Shown: positions 21,173 to 35,200, counted from the first letter of the stretch. The stretch is 64,000 nucleotides of DNA from Luidia sarsii (GCA_949987565.1 OX465115.1:1086182-1150181), one strand, 5' to 3'. The notes: a model not told the origin generated them from the letters alone. Numbers and translations are program-made.

Positions 21173-22460
21173 AGAGAAGCGTATCTTTACTCCCGTCTGA
21201 GACAGGTCACCAAAGTCTTCTAGAGGATCTAATGGTTCGATTCAAGTTTCTCAGTTTCAGATGTTGTATTGGGCCTTTAAAGCTCAAATCCAGAGGGCTA
21301 GGTGCGTTTGTTTTAACACACTCAAGTCCATTTCCTCATTTGTTGTTAAACATGATCATTCTACTGCAATCCTAGAACAGACGTTAACTGATACATGTAC
21401 ATAATTATTACATAGGCATAAGCTACAATAACAATGTTTTGTGCTTAATTGTTCAGAACTGCTTCTGCATACTGTCTCGTTGTATTTGTGACTCAGGACG
21501 ATCTGTTAAAACATAGAGCAAGGAATCTGACCCTTGCTCTATGGTTAAAACCCCAGTGTGAGGTGGTAGTGTAACACAATAGTTTTAAATTTACACCTTC
21601 GCTTGGAAAGTGCACTGACGTATAGTTCACAGTGCTCACTTCCTGAGCGAACAAGATAAAGAAACGAGAAGTCAAACAAACTATCTAATATATGTTGTAC
21701 ATTTTTTTGTCGGTCCTGCATATCCTTGGGCGCCTTGCAGAAGGGCACAAAGGCAAACGAAGTCCACCAAGGTTTTTGTCTTTCAACCATCCATTATATT
21801 CCATTTTGTACCCGCTTCAATCCTATTCAAATTACAAATGTTCACATAATCATTTTGTCACGATGACGTAAAAACTACTTGTGAAACTAAAATGTCATAA
21901 AATGGACCAGCAGGAACTTGTACCCAGCAGAAGGGCATACAATGGATATTAGCGTCTGGACGAACTTATGCCCTTTTGCCGGGCACCCAACGATATACTG
22001 TACATAGCATAGTTAGTGCACAGACTCACATTCATGTACACACTGCGGTCTTTATCATTTTCCCGACCTTTCCACATTTTTCCAGTGGTAGAGAAAACCG
22101 CTTTACATGACGCAGAAAGGGCCATATACCCAGCACGATTTGAGGCAGAATATTCATTGGTATCACGTAAATACATTGCACTACACGCTCAAACAGGATA
22201 CCAGTTGTGTAGGGTTTCTGTAGCGCTACGCAAGCAGTGTCCTGAATCCTCTGCCTCAAATCGTGCTGCATAGTAAATTATGAAGGGGCACCAGACTACT
22301 CTGCCTCCACGACTATTATGTGCAACGTAGTACGCGTTCATACCACATAAGTACTAATTACTCATGAGTGTACTGTAGGGGGAAGAAGACTAAATGACTT
22401 TCAGTAAGCAACAGTGGGGAAACAATTAATTTAACATCCAAGAAATTTGTGAAAATAGGA

Positions 22461-22540
22461 ATGTTGACTGGATCGGGACTTGAACCCAAGACGATAGGCC
22501 TACTGGTGCTTTAACCACCTGATTTATCCAGCCCTATATA
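22461..22540 (-). repeat. tRNA-derived SINE, family 1
   Basis: On the minus strand it reads GGGCTGGATAAATCAGGTGG with a B box GGGTTCAAGTCCCGATCCAG. The A box is mutated. Confidence 0.7.
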
Positions 22541-24334
22541 TAGGTGGAGCCCTTCCCTTTCACAAAATCTGCATGGAAACGCCACCTACAAACTACTAAA
22601 ACTGCTTTGAAGTTATTTTCAAGAAGCACTTGACTCATGAATGGTTTGTTTTAAGATCTTATTTTCCCTGGCCTAAAACTCGGCCCATTGTCCATTCTGG
22701 GGATTTTCTTTCGGACCCTAGTCAGTTTACCATACCGTCCTATCAAAGATTCCCAAAGGGAGGTGAGGGAACTCCCTTACACCAGTCGGGGTAGCCTGTT
22801 TCATCTCAACCCAAACCTTAGGGCCACAGCCCCCAAATGGACACACCACTGCCAGTCTGGACAGCAACCATGATTATTGTCAACCTTCAGTGTTAGGTCC
22901 GGAGCCAGACCGCTTCTGCCCCACCATCCCCAGCCTGTATGTGTCATAACACGAAGAACCGCGTCTCCTTCACAACCAGAATAACAAAGTCCGTTCGATA
23001 AACTTTCTAGACCTCGTCTTTTTTTGTTATCGGGAGTGGGGAGACAGTATTCTCGGAATCACTGGGGACGACGGGGTATTTTGACCGAGCTAAGCAGCCT
23101 TGTAAAATCGCCCCTCGCATCGGGTAGGCTATTTTAGATTGGCAGCCATTTTGTTTCCAAGTGTGGTTGCCATGCGCCGCCATGTCTTGGATCAGATCCA
23201 TAGTTTGTAATGAACAGTAGGCCTAAGTTGAAATGCCTATCTTCTTATGTGTGTACTTGCAGTTATTGCAGATGTATTCCTCGTGTACAAAATGTGAGGA
23301 ATGTGCCTTTGGACTTCCAACGGTTTTGGGGCGCTTTCACGCAACTATATCTATCACGCAGTACAGCCGTGCATCGTGACGAATACATGCAAGGTGAACG
23401 TATCATTGAACAGCGCCCTCGTACAGTTATCACCTAATGACGAACGGAAGCTGGCCATTGTCATTATAGGGGAAAACAAGACCGGGCCCGAGTCGGAGTT
23501 CGAACCCGAGACACAGAGGTGCTCAGGATCACGAAAACGCTGGGCCCAGGACTCAACAGAACCGTTAAGTGCCAACTTTATACCGTCCCGACAAGCTTAC
23601 AGATTCCTCTTATTAGACGGAAAGGGTACAATAGCTCACATATAATGTCATCATACCTAAAACTCTAGAAGAACTTCAGGTATATCGACCCTCTAAACAA
23701 ATACTCGGACACTAAGATACAGCAATCCCTAAAAATTACATAATTATCTACACAGCACCTTTAAATTATGGGGCTGGGCAAAAGATTTGTTAACCCTCGG
23801 AACCCACAGCTCGGGCTTGGAACCCTATTAGTGACATTTCTTTCACTGGTTATAATTTCACAAGAGAATCAGGAAAAAACTTTGAACGACAGTTTTAAGG
23901 TGAATATGCTATAATGAACACAGGAAAACAAAGCTATAGGCTCTACTCAATTCAGTGACAAACCAGTGATGCAAAGCCTGAGCCTAAACTTGATCAACGG
24001 GCATTCGTATAAAGGAGCCTTAACTAGTGAGCGAGAAATAAATGGACAAGGTGACTATCTCTGCCAACTACCACTTATGTATTGGACCGATTTCAGAACT
24101 GTACAGGGCTACGTCCAGCCCAGACCAGGCGCCGGGTCACCGGAAGGTCACCATCTGCAGGGGTTTTCCCCCGATAGCCGTGGTTCGACCATCACCTTCT
24201 TGCGTCCCGTGCTGAAACACTGAACAGACGTTAGTCAACAACCGCGGCTGCCTTCTACGTTCGCCGAAACACAAGGGGGGCAATTTCATAGAGCTACTTA
24301 CAATCTAAGTATAGGCCCAAGGAACTGCTGAAAA

Positions 24335-24748
24335 CCCCTACACAACATTGGTAAGATCAAAAAACAGAAACGTTCACAGATTTATATGAAACTTATACAG
24401 TTTGAAGACGGTTATAGTAGAAACCTCTCACTGAAATATTTCTGCCTAAAATGTTGTATTTTGGGAGAAATGAGTAAAAGAAATAGTTTACGTCAGTCTC
24501 GAGAAAATCGTGAAAACCGCTTCATTTGTTTCGCGAAAATGCAGCATTCAACGCCGAACTGTTCCAAAAAATAGTTCAGATCTCGGTGAGACGTAAACTG
24601 TTTCTTTACTATTTTCTCCAAAAATACAGCATTTTAGGCAGAAATATTTCAGTGCGAGGTTTCTACTATAACCATCATTAAACTGTATAAGTTTCGTGTA
24701 AATCTGTGAACATTTCTGTTTTTCGATCTTACCAATGTTGTGTAGGGG
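24335..24748. mobile_element. 414-bp foldback element, CCCCTACACAACATTGG family
   Basis: Long inverted arms of roughly 150-200 bases face each other: ACAGAAACGTTCACAGATTT on the left and AAATCTGTGAACATTTCTGT on the right, likewise CTGAAATATTTCTGCCTAAA. The centre near 24500-24560 holds GAAAACCGCTTCATTTGTTT. No protein is encoded, so it would need to be moved by an element elsewhere. Confidence 0.85.
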
Positions 24749-25104
24749 CTTTAAAGATGGGCGGAATTTTGCACATTGGTAACATTGGTGTATCGCACAT
24801 AGATATAGGCCTATATACTGAAGATAACTGCATATAGAATTTTGAATGACGTCGTGTCATTTGGCCGCAATAAACCACCGTACAAAATGGCAGCGCCCAG
24901 TGGCAGTATGACATTGACCGTCTGTCTCCCAACTAGAAGGAATAAACCTGCAATATAATATCACACTAAACAAACAGAGTGTCGTGCTCATGGGGTTGCT
25001 CTATATTGGACCCTGACACATGTAGGCCTAGCCTATTTCTTATGAGTTATCGACCTTCTTTTTAAACTTCCATACATTCGCTATAGGTTTCCATGTACGT
25101 TATA

Positions 25105-25275
25105 TAGTACTAGTACTACTGTACAACTACTACTACTAAGTAGTAGTACTAGTAGTAGTACTAGTACCTAGTACTAGAAGTAGTAGTAGTACTACTACAT
25201 GTAAATGTAGTACTAGTAGTACTAGTACCTATAGTAGTACTAGTAGTAGTACTAGTAGTACTACTACATGTAAAT
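25105..25275. repeat. AGT/ACT trinucleotide cluster
   Basis: Runs of TAGTAGTACTAGTAC alternate between strands, so the whole tract is self-complementary and could form hairpins. Similar clusters lie near 45680-45820 and 47215-47285. Confidence 0.85.
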
Positions 25276-25499
25276 GTACTTGTAAGTTGTCAAAGCCTAA
25301 CAATGACGACGAATAGTCGTTGCTAGGGCTTAATTTTCGAAGCACGACTAGGCCCTATCTACCTGTGTGCGGCTAAACTTTGGCTAACAACACGCAGCCA
25401 TAGCCGTGTTTGTTATTTAGTGTCCGAAATCGGGTTCTAAACATTAAAACCTATATAAAACGGTATAGAGCATTGGCTTGTATTCTGGGCGTTTTTGAA

Positions 25500-26350
25500 G
25501 TTCATACCTGATTCCGGTTGATCGAATTTGTCCTGACATGTAGAAGGGTGGGCGGCAGGGTTCGTGGAATCGTGGTGCAAGTTACCGGTCCACTTCTATG
25601 AAGACAGTGTTTAAAGAACCCGCCATTTTGTGTGCTCATCCTGCGGGAGTGGCGAGTGCAGTGCAGTGGCGTTCATCGGGTATGGCGCCCTCTCCCGTCA
25701 GATCCGCCGCACGTGCAAAAACTTCTTTTTTTCGCCTCGACAATTTTAATTAGGCCTACACTTTTCAGTGATTTATTCATATGCAAATTTAGAGGACATG
25801 ATGTTTGCGGCCGATCAGAACCCTTCAGTGGGATTTCGATTGATGTCACATTTGCAAATGAAGAAAAAACAGAGAGTACTAATTCAACGATACTGAAAGT
25901 TTCTAATTGTCACAGATTTAATTGGAGTGTTCAATATCATACTCCAATTAAAGACCTGCTTTTGTGATAAAGTTACTCAGGTTATGCTGCCAATACCTAT
26001 ATCATACAGATCGGACGGCGTTTTTTTTTTCTGCGGGCGTCTCGTGCTTAGTCGGTGAAAACTCCTGCGAACGGGAAGAGGCTCGCCGAGCCCATAGTCA
26101 AAACAATCTCCCCGCAATTAAATGGAAGGGCGGGCGGGTTCGTCAGGAGTTGATGGGGGTCAGGCGGGGACCTAATCTCCACGAAACCGGACCCGAGGTG
26201 GTCGCACGGCTCAGTCGACTTGACCGTGGGTGACATCGTTGACGTGACGGATGGCGGATTAGAGCGCCCTCGTGGGGCACGACAGAGCCAGCGTAAAAAA
26301 AAACCAATTACTGTATATCGGGCAGTGTGGCGGTCGCACAAACCTTCCAA
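25500..26350. other. CpG-richer stretch without a recognised gene
   Basis: GC content rises at 25540-25720 (CCGCCATTTTGTG, GGCGCCCTC) and 26040-26280 (AGCGCCCTCGTGGGG). Neither block shows a convincing exon or RNA gene. They could be a promoter of an unseen transcript. Confidence 0.25.
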
Positions 26351-27065
26351 ACCTCACTTTTTCCACTCTCAAATGAACCAATTTCACTAAACATATGTAG
26401 TGTCGAGTTATAGGGGTTCTTTCAGGCCGTCTACATTTTTTAGACCTGGAATTTGTTTTTTTCTAGATTTAAGCCTACATTTACCAACTTTTTTTGGATA
26501 CCACTAAGTTACAGAAAGTGATAAGCTCTGATTTCGCCTTTGCAGGGTTGAAACCGCAAAATGACCTAATTGAAGTTAAAACAAAAAACTCGAAATCATA
26601 TCGTGTTATTTCTTCGTCTTGGTCTGCTTCGGATAGGGGAAAAACACTGGTGCATTCTTTCTGGTGCAGGGACGCACAAAAATTCGCCGTGCCAAATATT
26701 TTCTTTCTCCGGTGGAAATATTTTGGGACGACTTCCCAAACAAACTGGCCTCGTAGCTGTCAAACACGTTCATTATCGGTTGGATTTCCACAATCTAAAT
26801 GCAAATTCCTCCTTTCTCTGAGAGCTGAGAGAGGAGACAGGGCTGTTGTGTTTTGTTCCCTGTCGGACGACTGTCGACTTGTAACAAAATATTCGTGTGC
26901 AAATAGTTGGGATATCGAGGCTTGAGAAGAAATTCGCCGTTGCACAAAAAAAAAAAATCCACGGAAATATTTGTGCGATTTTGAAGTTCTCGGGTTTTCT
27001 GTGGTAATTTATTTTTGTCAGTTTATCATTTTTTTCGCTCTGTCCTTCATGGAAAGATGTTTATT

Positions 27066-27175
27066 GACTTGGGCCTTTTTAAAAAACCAGGCTCAGGCTC
27101 CGGATTTGACTCCATTTCTTTCATCCATTTTAGTGGACAAGGCGTAAAGGAAGGCCTTTGGCTTTGTTTTTTTGA
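27066..27175. mobile_element. partial GGCCCTTTTCC MITE
   Basis: GGGCCTTTTTAAAAAACCAG, GGCTCAGGCTCCGG and CCTTTGGCTTTGTTTTTTTG match the left half of the family; the right terminus is missing. Confidence 0.5.
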
Positions 27176-27429
27176 GAGATGCTGTCTAAATCTTGACATG
27201 CCACCTTTTTTACTCGTGGTGAATAAAACAAATAATTGTGAAAAATTATGACTATTAGAATCAGTTGCAACTGCTTTCTTAAACGCTTCTTCAGTACTAT
27301 CGACAAAACCAAACCCTATTGAAGTCGCACTTTTAATAAAGACATAAACAAGATCCAGACACATACCAAACGTAGGTACAGAATCATTTTCATAAATTGC
27401 CGACTCTTCAACAAGGGCTTGGCCCAACT

Positions 27430-27725
27430 CGACGAGTAATTAAACAGTATGTTCAGCGCTTTGCCCAATTACCTGACACGTGTAGTGCTGAGTGCTAGGG
27501 GGGGGGGAATCCTAGAAAAGCAACTCCTGCTGTCTAGTGCAGACGTCTTAAAAACTGGATCATCGAGCTGGTCGAGGTCCTTTGATGGATTCAAATCTGT
27601 ATAGCAGCTAGTAGCTGGTAGCATCTTATCAAATATCAAATACATTGCATCAAGGAAAATGTACCTCAACAAGGGTTTGCCCTACTCGATGTATAAAGAA
27701 CAATATGCTCAGTGATTTGACAGGC
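27430..27725 (-). repeat. tRNA-derived SINE, family 2, degenerate
   Basis: The ends carry GTTCAGCGCTTTGCCC and CAACAAGGGTTTGCCCTACT. The middle has GACGTCTTAAAAACTGGATC and GAGCTGGTCGAGGTC, the reverse of the family's GACCTCGACCAGC and GACGTC blocks. Confidence 0.5.
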
Positions 27726-27823
27726 AGACTGCTGAAAAAATACAGGCAACTCGTCTGGTTCCACGAATAGAACAGCAGCAGAGAATGAATAGGTCCAAAA
27801 AAACAGCATCAGTTGGAGAGACA

Positions 27824-29209
27824 GTTTATTTCCAGACTCACGTTCTCATCAAAGAAGCCGATAAGCTTCAACTGAACAAATTCTCAGCAAAATAGATCCT
27901 GGGGGATTTGACAGTAGACAATAAGACCAGTAGTATATAGAATAAGCCCTATGCAATGAGGAATCGTATCATTCGACCACTCTAAAGCTACAAGTTTTAA
28001 ATATTAGAAATTTCTTCTTCTTTTTAAAAGCCTAGTTTTAATATCAATGTTCTCTGCTCAGTCCCGCTATGCTGGCCAGAAAAGGAAAGAGGGGATAAAC
28101 AACAAATGACTACAAACTTTACAAGGTAAATTGTGATAAAGTGAAGTACTGAAGTATTTACATTACAATTTTAGCCATGATCTGTGGTTGGGCTTAAAAT
28201 CTCAGCATCAAAATTCTCTTGATACAAAACCGTTCGATCTATGGGAGATCTTTCACTCTGGAAACTAAAGACTTGGAAGATGTATTGATTTTATAGCCAC
28301 TTTGAAACCTGTAGCCCATGAAATCTGTGAAATTTGGAATGTATTGCAAACATTTAAATTGAATCACAAGTCTTGTAGAGATGGTACGAGTCAAAAAAAA
28401 CAAAAACAAAAACACAAACCCCCAGTAAAAATGAAAAACAAAAAGGAGTAAACAGCATATTCTTTATGGCTTATGGATAAATAATTCAGCCAGACTGGGC
28501 AAAGAACATTGTTAAGGACTTCCTAACAATATGCTTTAATGTTTCATTTCACCTATTGAAGAAGCCAGAGGTGGATTTCACTAACCCTTAAAGACCCATC
28601 GTTAACTCAAACTTGACGCCTTGACGCCTCAGCCTAAGGTTTAAGTGCAGCACTGGATAGGCATAGCGTAGTGACTCCATAAGAGAGTAACTTTACTGAA
28701 GACTGATTGCCCATTTTAAGTTGTGATTGGGAATGGTCATTGGGAATGGTCCCAGGTAACAGGTTTGTGAAATCCTCAACTGGACTTCGCTAGGGGCCAA
28801 GCCATGGACTGGTAGGTGAGTGAGTTAATAACCACACTCCTTCTACAGAGCTTTTTTTGATGTTTGAACCAGACTGGGCCTTGACTATTGAACCACTGAG
28901 GGTCAATTGTATCGGCATGAACTCAGCGTGGTAGACAATCATTCCCTCTTAAGGTCCTCGGGTAGTTAAGGCCTCTCATACCTCAAACAACTCCCCCCAA
29001 AAACCGGTTGCTAACCAGAAAAACCCCTTGAATGGTTCTGTCTCGCTTATATACCAGAGCCCAGAATCCAGATACACCACACGCAAGGCAGCAGCCTTTG
29101 ATGCAAGTTCTATATGATTCAGGGCTTAACCCTAGCTGTAATCCTGCACTTTGCTGCAATCCGGATAGCGCTGTTGGGGATTGGGGTTACTAAATCTCAC
29201 TTAATCCTC
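27824..29209 (-). other. probable COPB2 3' UTR
   Basis: No coding frame or repeat family is recognised between the COPB2 stop and a minus-strand AATAAA at about 27824-27829. The sequence is AT-rich and even in texture. The UTR end is inferred from that signal alone. Confidence 0.35.
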
Positions 29210-32200
29210 TTAATCCTCTAGGAAGTCCTCGTCCAGGTTGACGTCCCCGGTATCTAGGTTGTCATCAATGTTCAGGTCGTCCAGATCCAGGTCTAGGTCG
29301 TCGTCGTCGGGCGGGGCCTCGTCGGGCAGGGCCTCTTTGGGCGGGGCCTCGGGCGTGGCGGCCGTTGCCGGCAGCGTCTCCTCGGCGACTGGCTCTTCCT
29401 CCGGCATATCTTGGTCCTGGGATGAAGAAGGGAGAGCAGAGGTTTGGGAGAAAGAAGGCCAACAGGAATGGCTCAGCATTGAGGAAGGAACAGCAATCAC
29501 CGCCAAGGAACAAATGTAATGAAGTAACTTGAGAGGAAGTGATTTCCGGGAGAAAGTGACTTCCGGGAAAAGGTGACTTCTGGGGAAAAGTGACTTCCGG
29601 GGAAAAGTGACTTCTGGGGAAAAGTGACTTCCAGGGAAAAGGGACTTCTGGGAAAAGGTGACTTCCAGGGAAAAGTGACTTCCGGGAAAAAGTGACTTCC
29701 GGGAAAAAGTGACTTCCGGGAAAAGTGACTTCCGAGGAAAAAGTGACTTCCAGGAGAAAGTGACTTCCAGGAGAAGTGACTTCCGGGAGAAAGTGACTTC
29801 AACTATAGACCATATTTCACAAAGGTTTTAAACATTAGAAAGACATTAGAAAGACAAATTATAAATGACAACATGAACTACAGTCATGATCCCAGCCAAG
29901 TGCTGGCACTATGGTAGCACAGAAGGGCAACTCAAATGCAAGCCGAATAGGGCCATAGTACATAGCATCCACCAATGTGACTAAGAATGGGTTAGCCAAG
30001 CCTTTGGTTATATACCACATCAGTCCCTGGTACAGGCACCCTGGCACACAGTGGGCAAGGGAAGGACAGTTTTGCTGTTCAAGAGTTCAGGGCCCAATTT
30101 CATGGCTCTGCTTAACACAGAATTCTGATCTTATGGGATGCTGTAAGCAAGGATTCGACAAAGTAAAGATTTATTTTGCATTCAAGGCAGGGAAGCAATT
30201 CACGCATGCACGTAGTGAATACTTTTGCGCTTACGGAAGCGAGAAATAATATTGACCGTGAAATACGCTTACGTTAAGTGCAGAATGTTTGCTTCCGTAA
30301 GCACCTGCTTACGGTAAGCAGAACCGTGTAATTGGGCCTAGCTCATGTACTGACCTCGGTGAATGTCCCACTTGTGGCGGCTTCCTCCATCTCCTCCAGC
30401 ACCTCTCGCTCCCAGTTGCTCTGATCAAAGGCAAAAGAAAACCCAGACAGAAGGCTCGAGTTCAGTGCTCATCATCGCGGCAGCGGGACACAGCTGAGCT
30501 CTCCGCCTTGTGAGGCAGGCCGCTCAGCTCCTCCCTCATCATTTGTGCATCACCTCTTCAGGAAGTGAGCAAATATCCAGTGTGTTTTATATATTTCACC
30601 TCACAAAGTAGATGTTTCATTGAGTGCGTCGGTCGCGAGAATTGGGCTGAGCTGGATGAACCAACTAGGCCTACTCAGTACAATGAGAGAGATGCATGAA
30701 GACTTAACAGGCCTACTCAGAGCCCTTGGGGTAAAGATGAGAGAGGACTTACTAGCAGTCTGGTGTAGGCCTGTTCAATGATCGTACAATGAGAGAGATG
30801 AAGAATAGGTTTGCGGTAACACCATGCACTCAAGGAAGACTCCCTGAAGACTCCCAAAGTCTCCTGAAGACAAACAGCGCATACTGTTCGAAATGTCGAG
30901 TTCCTCCGGTTCTTTTTAGAACCACACATACTTGCAAAAGATAATTTTGCATGGTGTCACCGCAAACCAATTACTTTGCTATTCTCATCATAAAAACCTT
31001 CAAATCTCAGATGAGAGAGGTGTATGAAGATTTCAAAGGCCTACTCAGAGCCCTTGGGGTCAAGATTAGAGAGGACTTACTAGCAGTCTGGTGTAGGCCT
31101 GTTAAAAGATCGTACAATGAGAGAGAGAGGACTTACCGGCAGGGTTGGGTAGGCGCTGGCGCGGTGGGTCTTCTGACTCCCCCGGAGGTAGGCCTCCCCC
31201 TTGAAGGCCTCCTTCAGGCCCACAAAGAGGTTCTCGTACTGGGTGGGGTCGGCCAGGGCCTCGGCGGCCTTCCGGTTCACCTTGGCAAGGCTCTCCTTCC
31301 ACAGAGTCACGATTCTGAGAGTGTGAGGGGAGAGGGGGGAGGGGGTAGAGGTAGGAGGTCGGGTGAGTTGGGGAGAAGAGAGACAACGGAGGAAGAGATG
31401 ACAAACACAATTAACTCCAAAATAAATCTATAAATTTAAAAACTGGCAAAGAAAACTTTAACTGGATCGGGACTTGAACCCGAGACCTCTGGATTAACTT
31501 ACCAGTGCTCTTACCATCTGAGCTATCCAGCCCTTAGATGGTGGCCTCCCAAAATAGTCAACTTGTCTTGGCCGGGCTGGATAACTTAGAGATCTCCGGT
31601 TCAAGTCCTGGTCCAGTCAAATTTGTGCAATTTGATTTGATTGTTTTTCCTTGGTTTGTTCGTCAAAAATATATCTGAAAGAATTGCACAGAGAACTGCG
31701 ACTGAACACCAACTTGAACCTGAGACCTCTGGTTTGGCCTACCAGCGATCTAGCAAAGACTAGTTGACTATTTGGCAAGGCTACCACCTAAGGGCTGGAT
31801 AGCTCAGATGGAAGAGCACTGCTACATTAATCAAGAGGTGTCGGGTTCAAGACCCAGTCCAGTCAAAATTTTGTTTGCCAATTTTTCAATTTCTTTATAC
31901 AAAATTAAAACTACAAATAATGGTGCATTATAAAAAATTCCAATCTGAAAAATTATGTATTCAGCTTTTTTATGAGGTGAAGCTTAGATAATCAATGTCT
32001 GAAAAGGGCGCCGCGCTTCCAAAAAAGCAGGGAGCTGTCTGTAAGTGCTCCAGTCTATTCCAAGTAGTTGTTCGCCTCCTCCGTTCTCTCCCCGCCTCTG
32101 TTTAATACTCACTCGGATATTTTGCTTGGCATGTAGGTCCTGGCAAAGAAGGCAGCTTCTGGATATCGTCCCGATTTACACAGCAACGTCAGGCAGTCCT

Positions 32201-35200
32201 CAATCCTACAATGTTGGTGGGAAAATAACCAACAATTTGTTCTAGATGATGGACTTTTGTCTAAAAAAAAACACGTTACCATGTTTTTGTTCAATGTACA
32301 CACTATATTGGAAGATAAGGGCCCCTTTTCAAAACTCAACTTTAAAGCCCATTGGCTTTGTTTTTGAATGTTTCACTGCTTTTTGAAAAAGAATCCAAAG
32401 CTTCAACTTCAACAAAGAACTCCAACCTGTGTTTTCAGCTTTTGGATTCTGACAGAGACGAAGCCTGAGCTGGGTTTTTGAAAAGGCCCATGGTATTTGA
32501 TAGTCAAATTTTCTTTGGTATTTACATTTTATAACAAATTTAATTGTTAAAGTCTTTGTAATGTTATTTTTCATATTTAATTAGACGAGTAAAAACTCTT
32601 TAAAACAAATGTATCCATGCCCCAGCGATTTCATCAGGCATAAGCACAGATGATTGTTGGAATCCAGCAGTCTCCTGATGACGGGCAGAGTACACACTAC
32701 CCAAAACGTTGAGCTACCGGCACCTTCACACTCCTTCTTGAAAGATGGGGTCACCGCAAACCATCCACCAGAGTAAAAACTGTGCATCAAACAATCCAGA
32801 CAAATTTTTCTTCTTATTTCTCCCCTCTCCTTACATGCTGCATTAATTTTGGGGCAACTCACTTTCCCTGCATGAAGTAGGCAAGGAAGCCTACGTTGTT
32901 CTTGTCCTTCTCGCTGGCCGTGTCGGCCAGCTTGGCCACCATCGAGGTGTCGCCGGCGCAGCTGGCCAGCAGCAGCAGGCCGCCAAAGTCCTGGGCCTTG
33001 TGCAGGCACTCCTGGGCCAGCCGGAACTCACACTTGGCCGTGGCCAACTCGGCTAGCTGCTTCCACTTCAGCTCAGCCTGTCCAGGGGGGGATAGGATGG
33101 GAAAAACAATGGGAAAGATTAATGGAACAGTCCAATGGGAAAACCAATAGGAAAACAGTTGGCAGAATGGGAATGATAAACTAGTAAAGTCCAATGGGAA
33201 AACCAATAGGAAAACAGTTGGAGGAATGTGGAAAACAATGGGAACGATAAATGGGATAAGTTCAATGGGAAAACCAATAGGAAAACAGTTGGAAGAATGG
33301 TAAAAAATAATGGGAAAGATAAATGGAACAGTCCAATGGGAAAACCAATAGGAAAACAGTGGGAGGAATGGGAAAAGGAATGAGAAAGATTAATGGGAAA
33401 ACCCATAGGAAAACAGTTGTTGGAATGGGGGAAAATGGGGAAAAGAAGGAATCCAGAAAGTGTATAAGAATGGGGAAATGGTTGGGAAGACAGTGGGAGA
33501 ATTGGGAATAAGAACGGAATAGCTCAATGGGAAGTTCAACAGTGGGAAACAGTTAAGAAAACAATTAGGAAAGAAGAAATGGGAATGACATTTTTTCCAT
33601 TCTTATGCACATTTCACCTTCTGTATTCCCATTCCTCCTGCTATTTTCCTATTTGTTTTCCCATAGTACTTTTCCATTTCCCATCCATTTGGACGGTGGG
33701 TCGGAGAAGAAGGCTGAACTGTCGCTTACCTCGGACTCTGTGGCCAGTTGGTAGGCGGTCTTGAGCTCCCCCAGCTGCAGTGCCAGCTCAAAGCGGTGCT
33801 CGGGGTCGCAGGAGACGGCCAGGGCCTGGGAGCGGAAGCCCTGCTTCTCAAGGAAGTGGGCCACCCGGGTGCGCTGCTCCCGCGGCACCGTGGGCAGCAC
33901 CTTGTCGGCCGTCTCAAAGTCCCTGCGCATGACGGCCGTCTGGTACTCCAGCACCGACAGCAGGAGGGAGTAGCTGACGATGTTCAGCTCCTTGTCGCCC
34001 AGGTACAGGCGGTTGTCCTTGGCGATGTAGCCGAGGAGGTACATCACCCTATTGGGAGGAGGAGGAGGAGGAGGAGGGGTGACGGAGTACAGCGTCAATA
34101 CAAACGTGAGACTTTAAATTCATCATGCAGTGTCTGAGGCTTAGCTATCCATAACTTTTCTTTGGAGGGATACGGAAGCTCTATCCAATTTGATCTGCTC
34201 TCTGATTTGATCTGAACTCATCCTGCTTGATCCGGTGTAATCTGATCTGAAGCTATCTCTTCTGTGATCAAATCTGATCCCATCTGACCTGATCCACTCG
34301 GTCCTGATCTATTCCAATTTCATGCCATCCACTTCAATCCGATTAGATCGAGCCTGACCCGATCCTTTCTAATCTCAACTGACCTGATCAATCTGATGTG
34401 ATCTGATCTGACCAGACCTGATCTGATCAGAATCAATCTGGTTTGATCTCACCTGATCTGACCTGATCTTGTCTGGTTCAATCAGACCAGCAGTCGATTT
34501 CACCAAACTCATTATAACTTACGATCAATCACAAGACAATGAGCGATGCACAGAAACCATACGGTGTATCACAGCTTACGATGGGTTATCCATCGTAAGT
34601 TGTGTTATGAAGCATTGTTAGGATTTGTAAGATCCACCCCAGATCTGATTCAATCTGACCTGATCTGATCTGATCTGATCTGATTCAGTCTGACCTGATC
34701 CAATCTGATTCAATCTAAACTGATCGCATCTCATTCAACTTGACCTCATCTCATCTGACATCTCATTTGATTCAATCTAACCTGATCTGATTTGACATGG
34801 CCTGCTCCAATCTTTTCTGGCCTGAATGCGCCATACACCTACCTGTCAAGGTGAGAGATGGTGACTATCTCTCCTCCTACATAGTAGTTGAGACGGTTGA
34901 GTGAGTTAGTGTAGATGAAGCAGTCGCCAACCCACAGACCAGTCTTCACCACCTCTTCAATTTCAACAACAACCTATCCACCAAATCAACATGAGCAAAA
35001 ACTACAATTAAAATCATGAAGGGGAACATTTCACTGATTTGTTGATTGCCTGTTGAAAAATTACATGCAGTTTCAGGTGAGATCCACACCCCTGCTTTCT
35101 AGTGCAGAAGTCTTTCTAGTGCAGAATCTAGAAGGATTATGGGCCCTTTTCCAAACCGCGGCTTAGGCTTAGGCTCCGGCTTTGTCTCCAATTCTTCCAT

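Noticed and set aside
16387..29209. An MRPS22 gene, expected from human gene order
   Set aside because: I looked for exons on both strands between FoxL2 and COPB2 and found none that I recognise.
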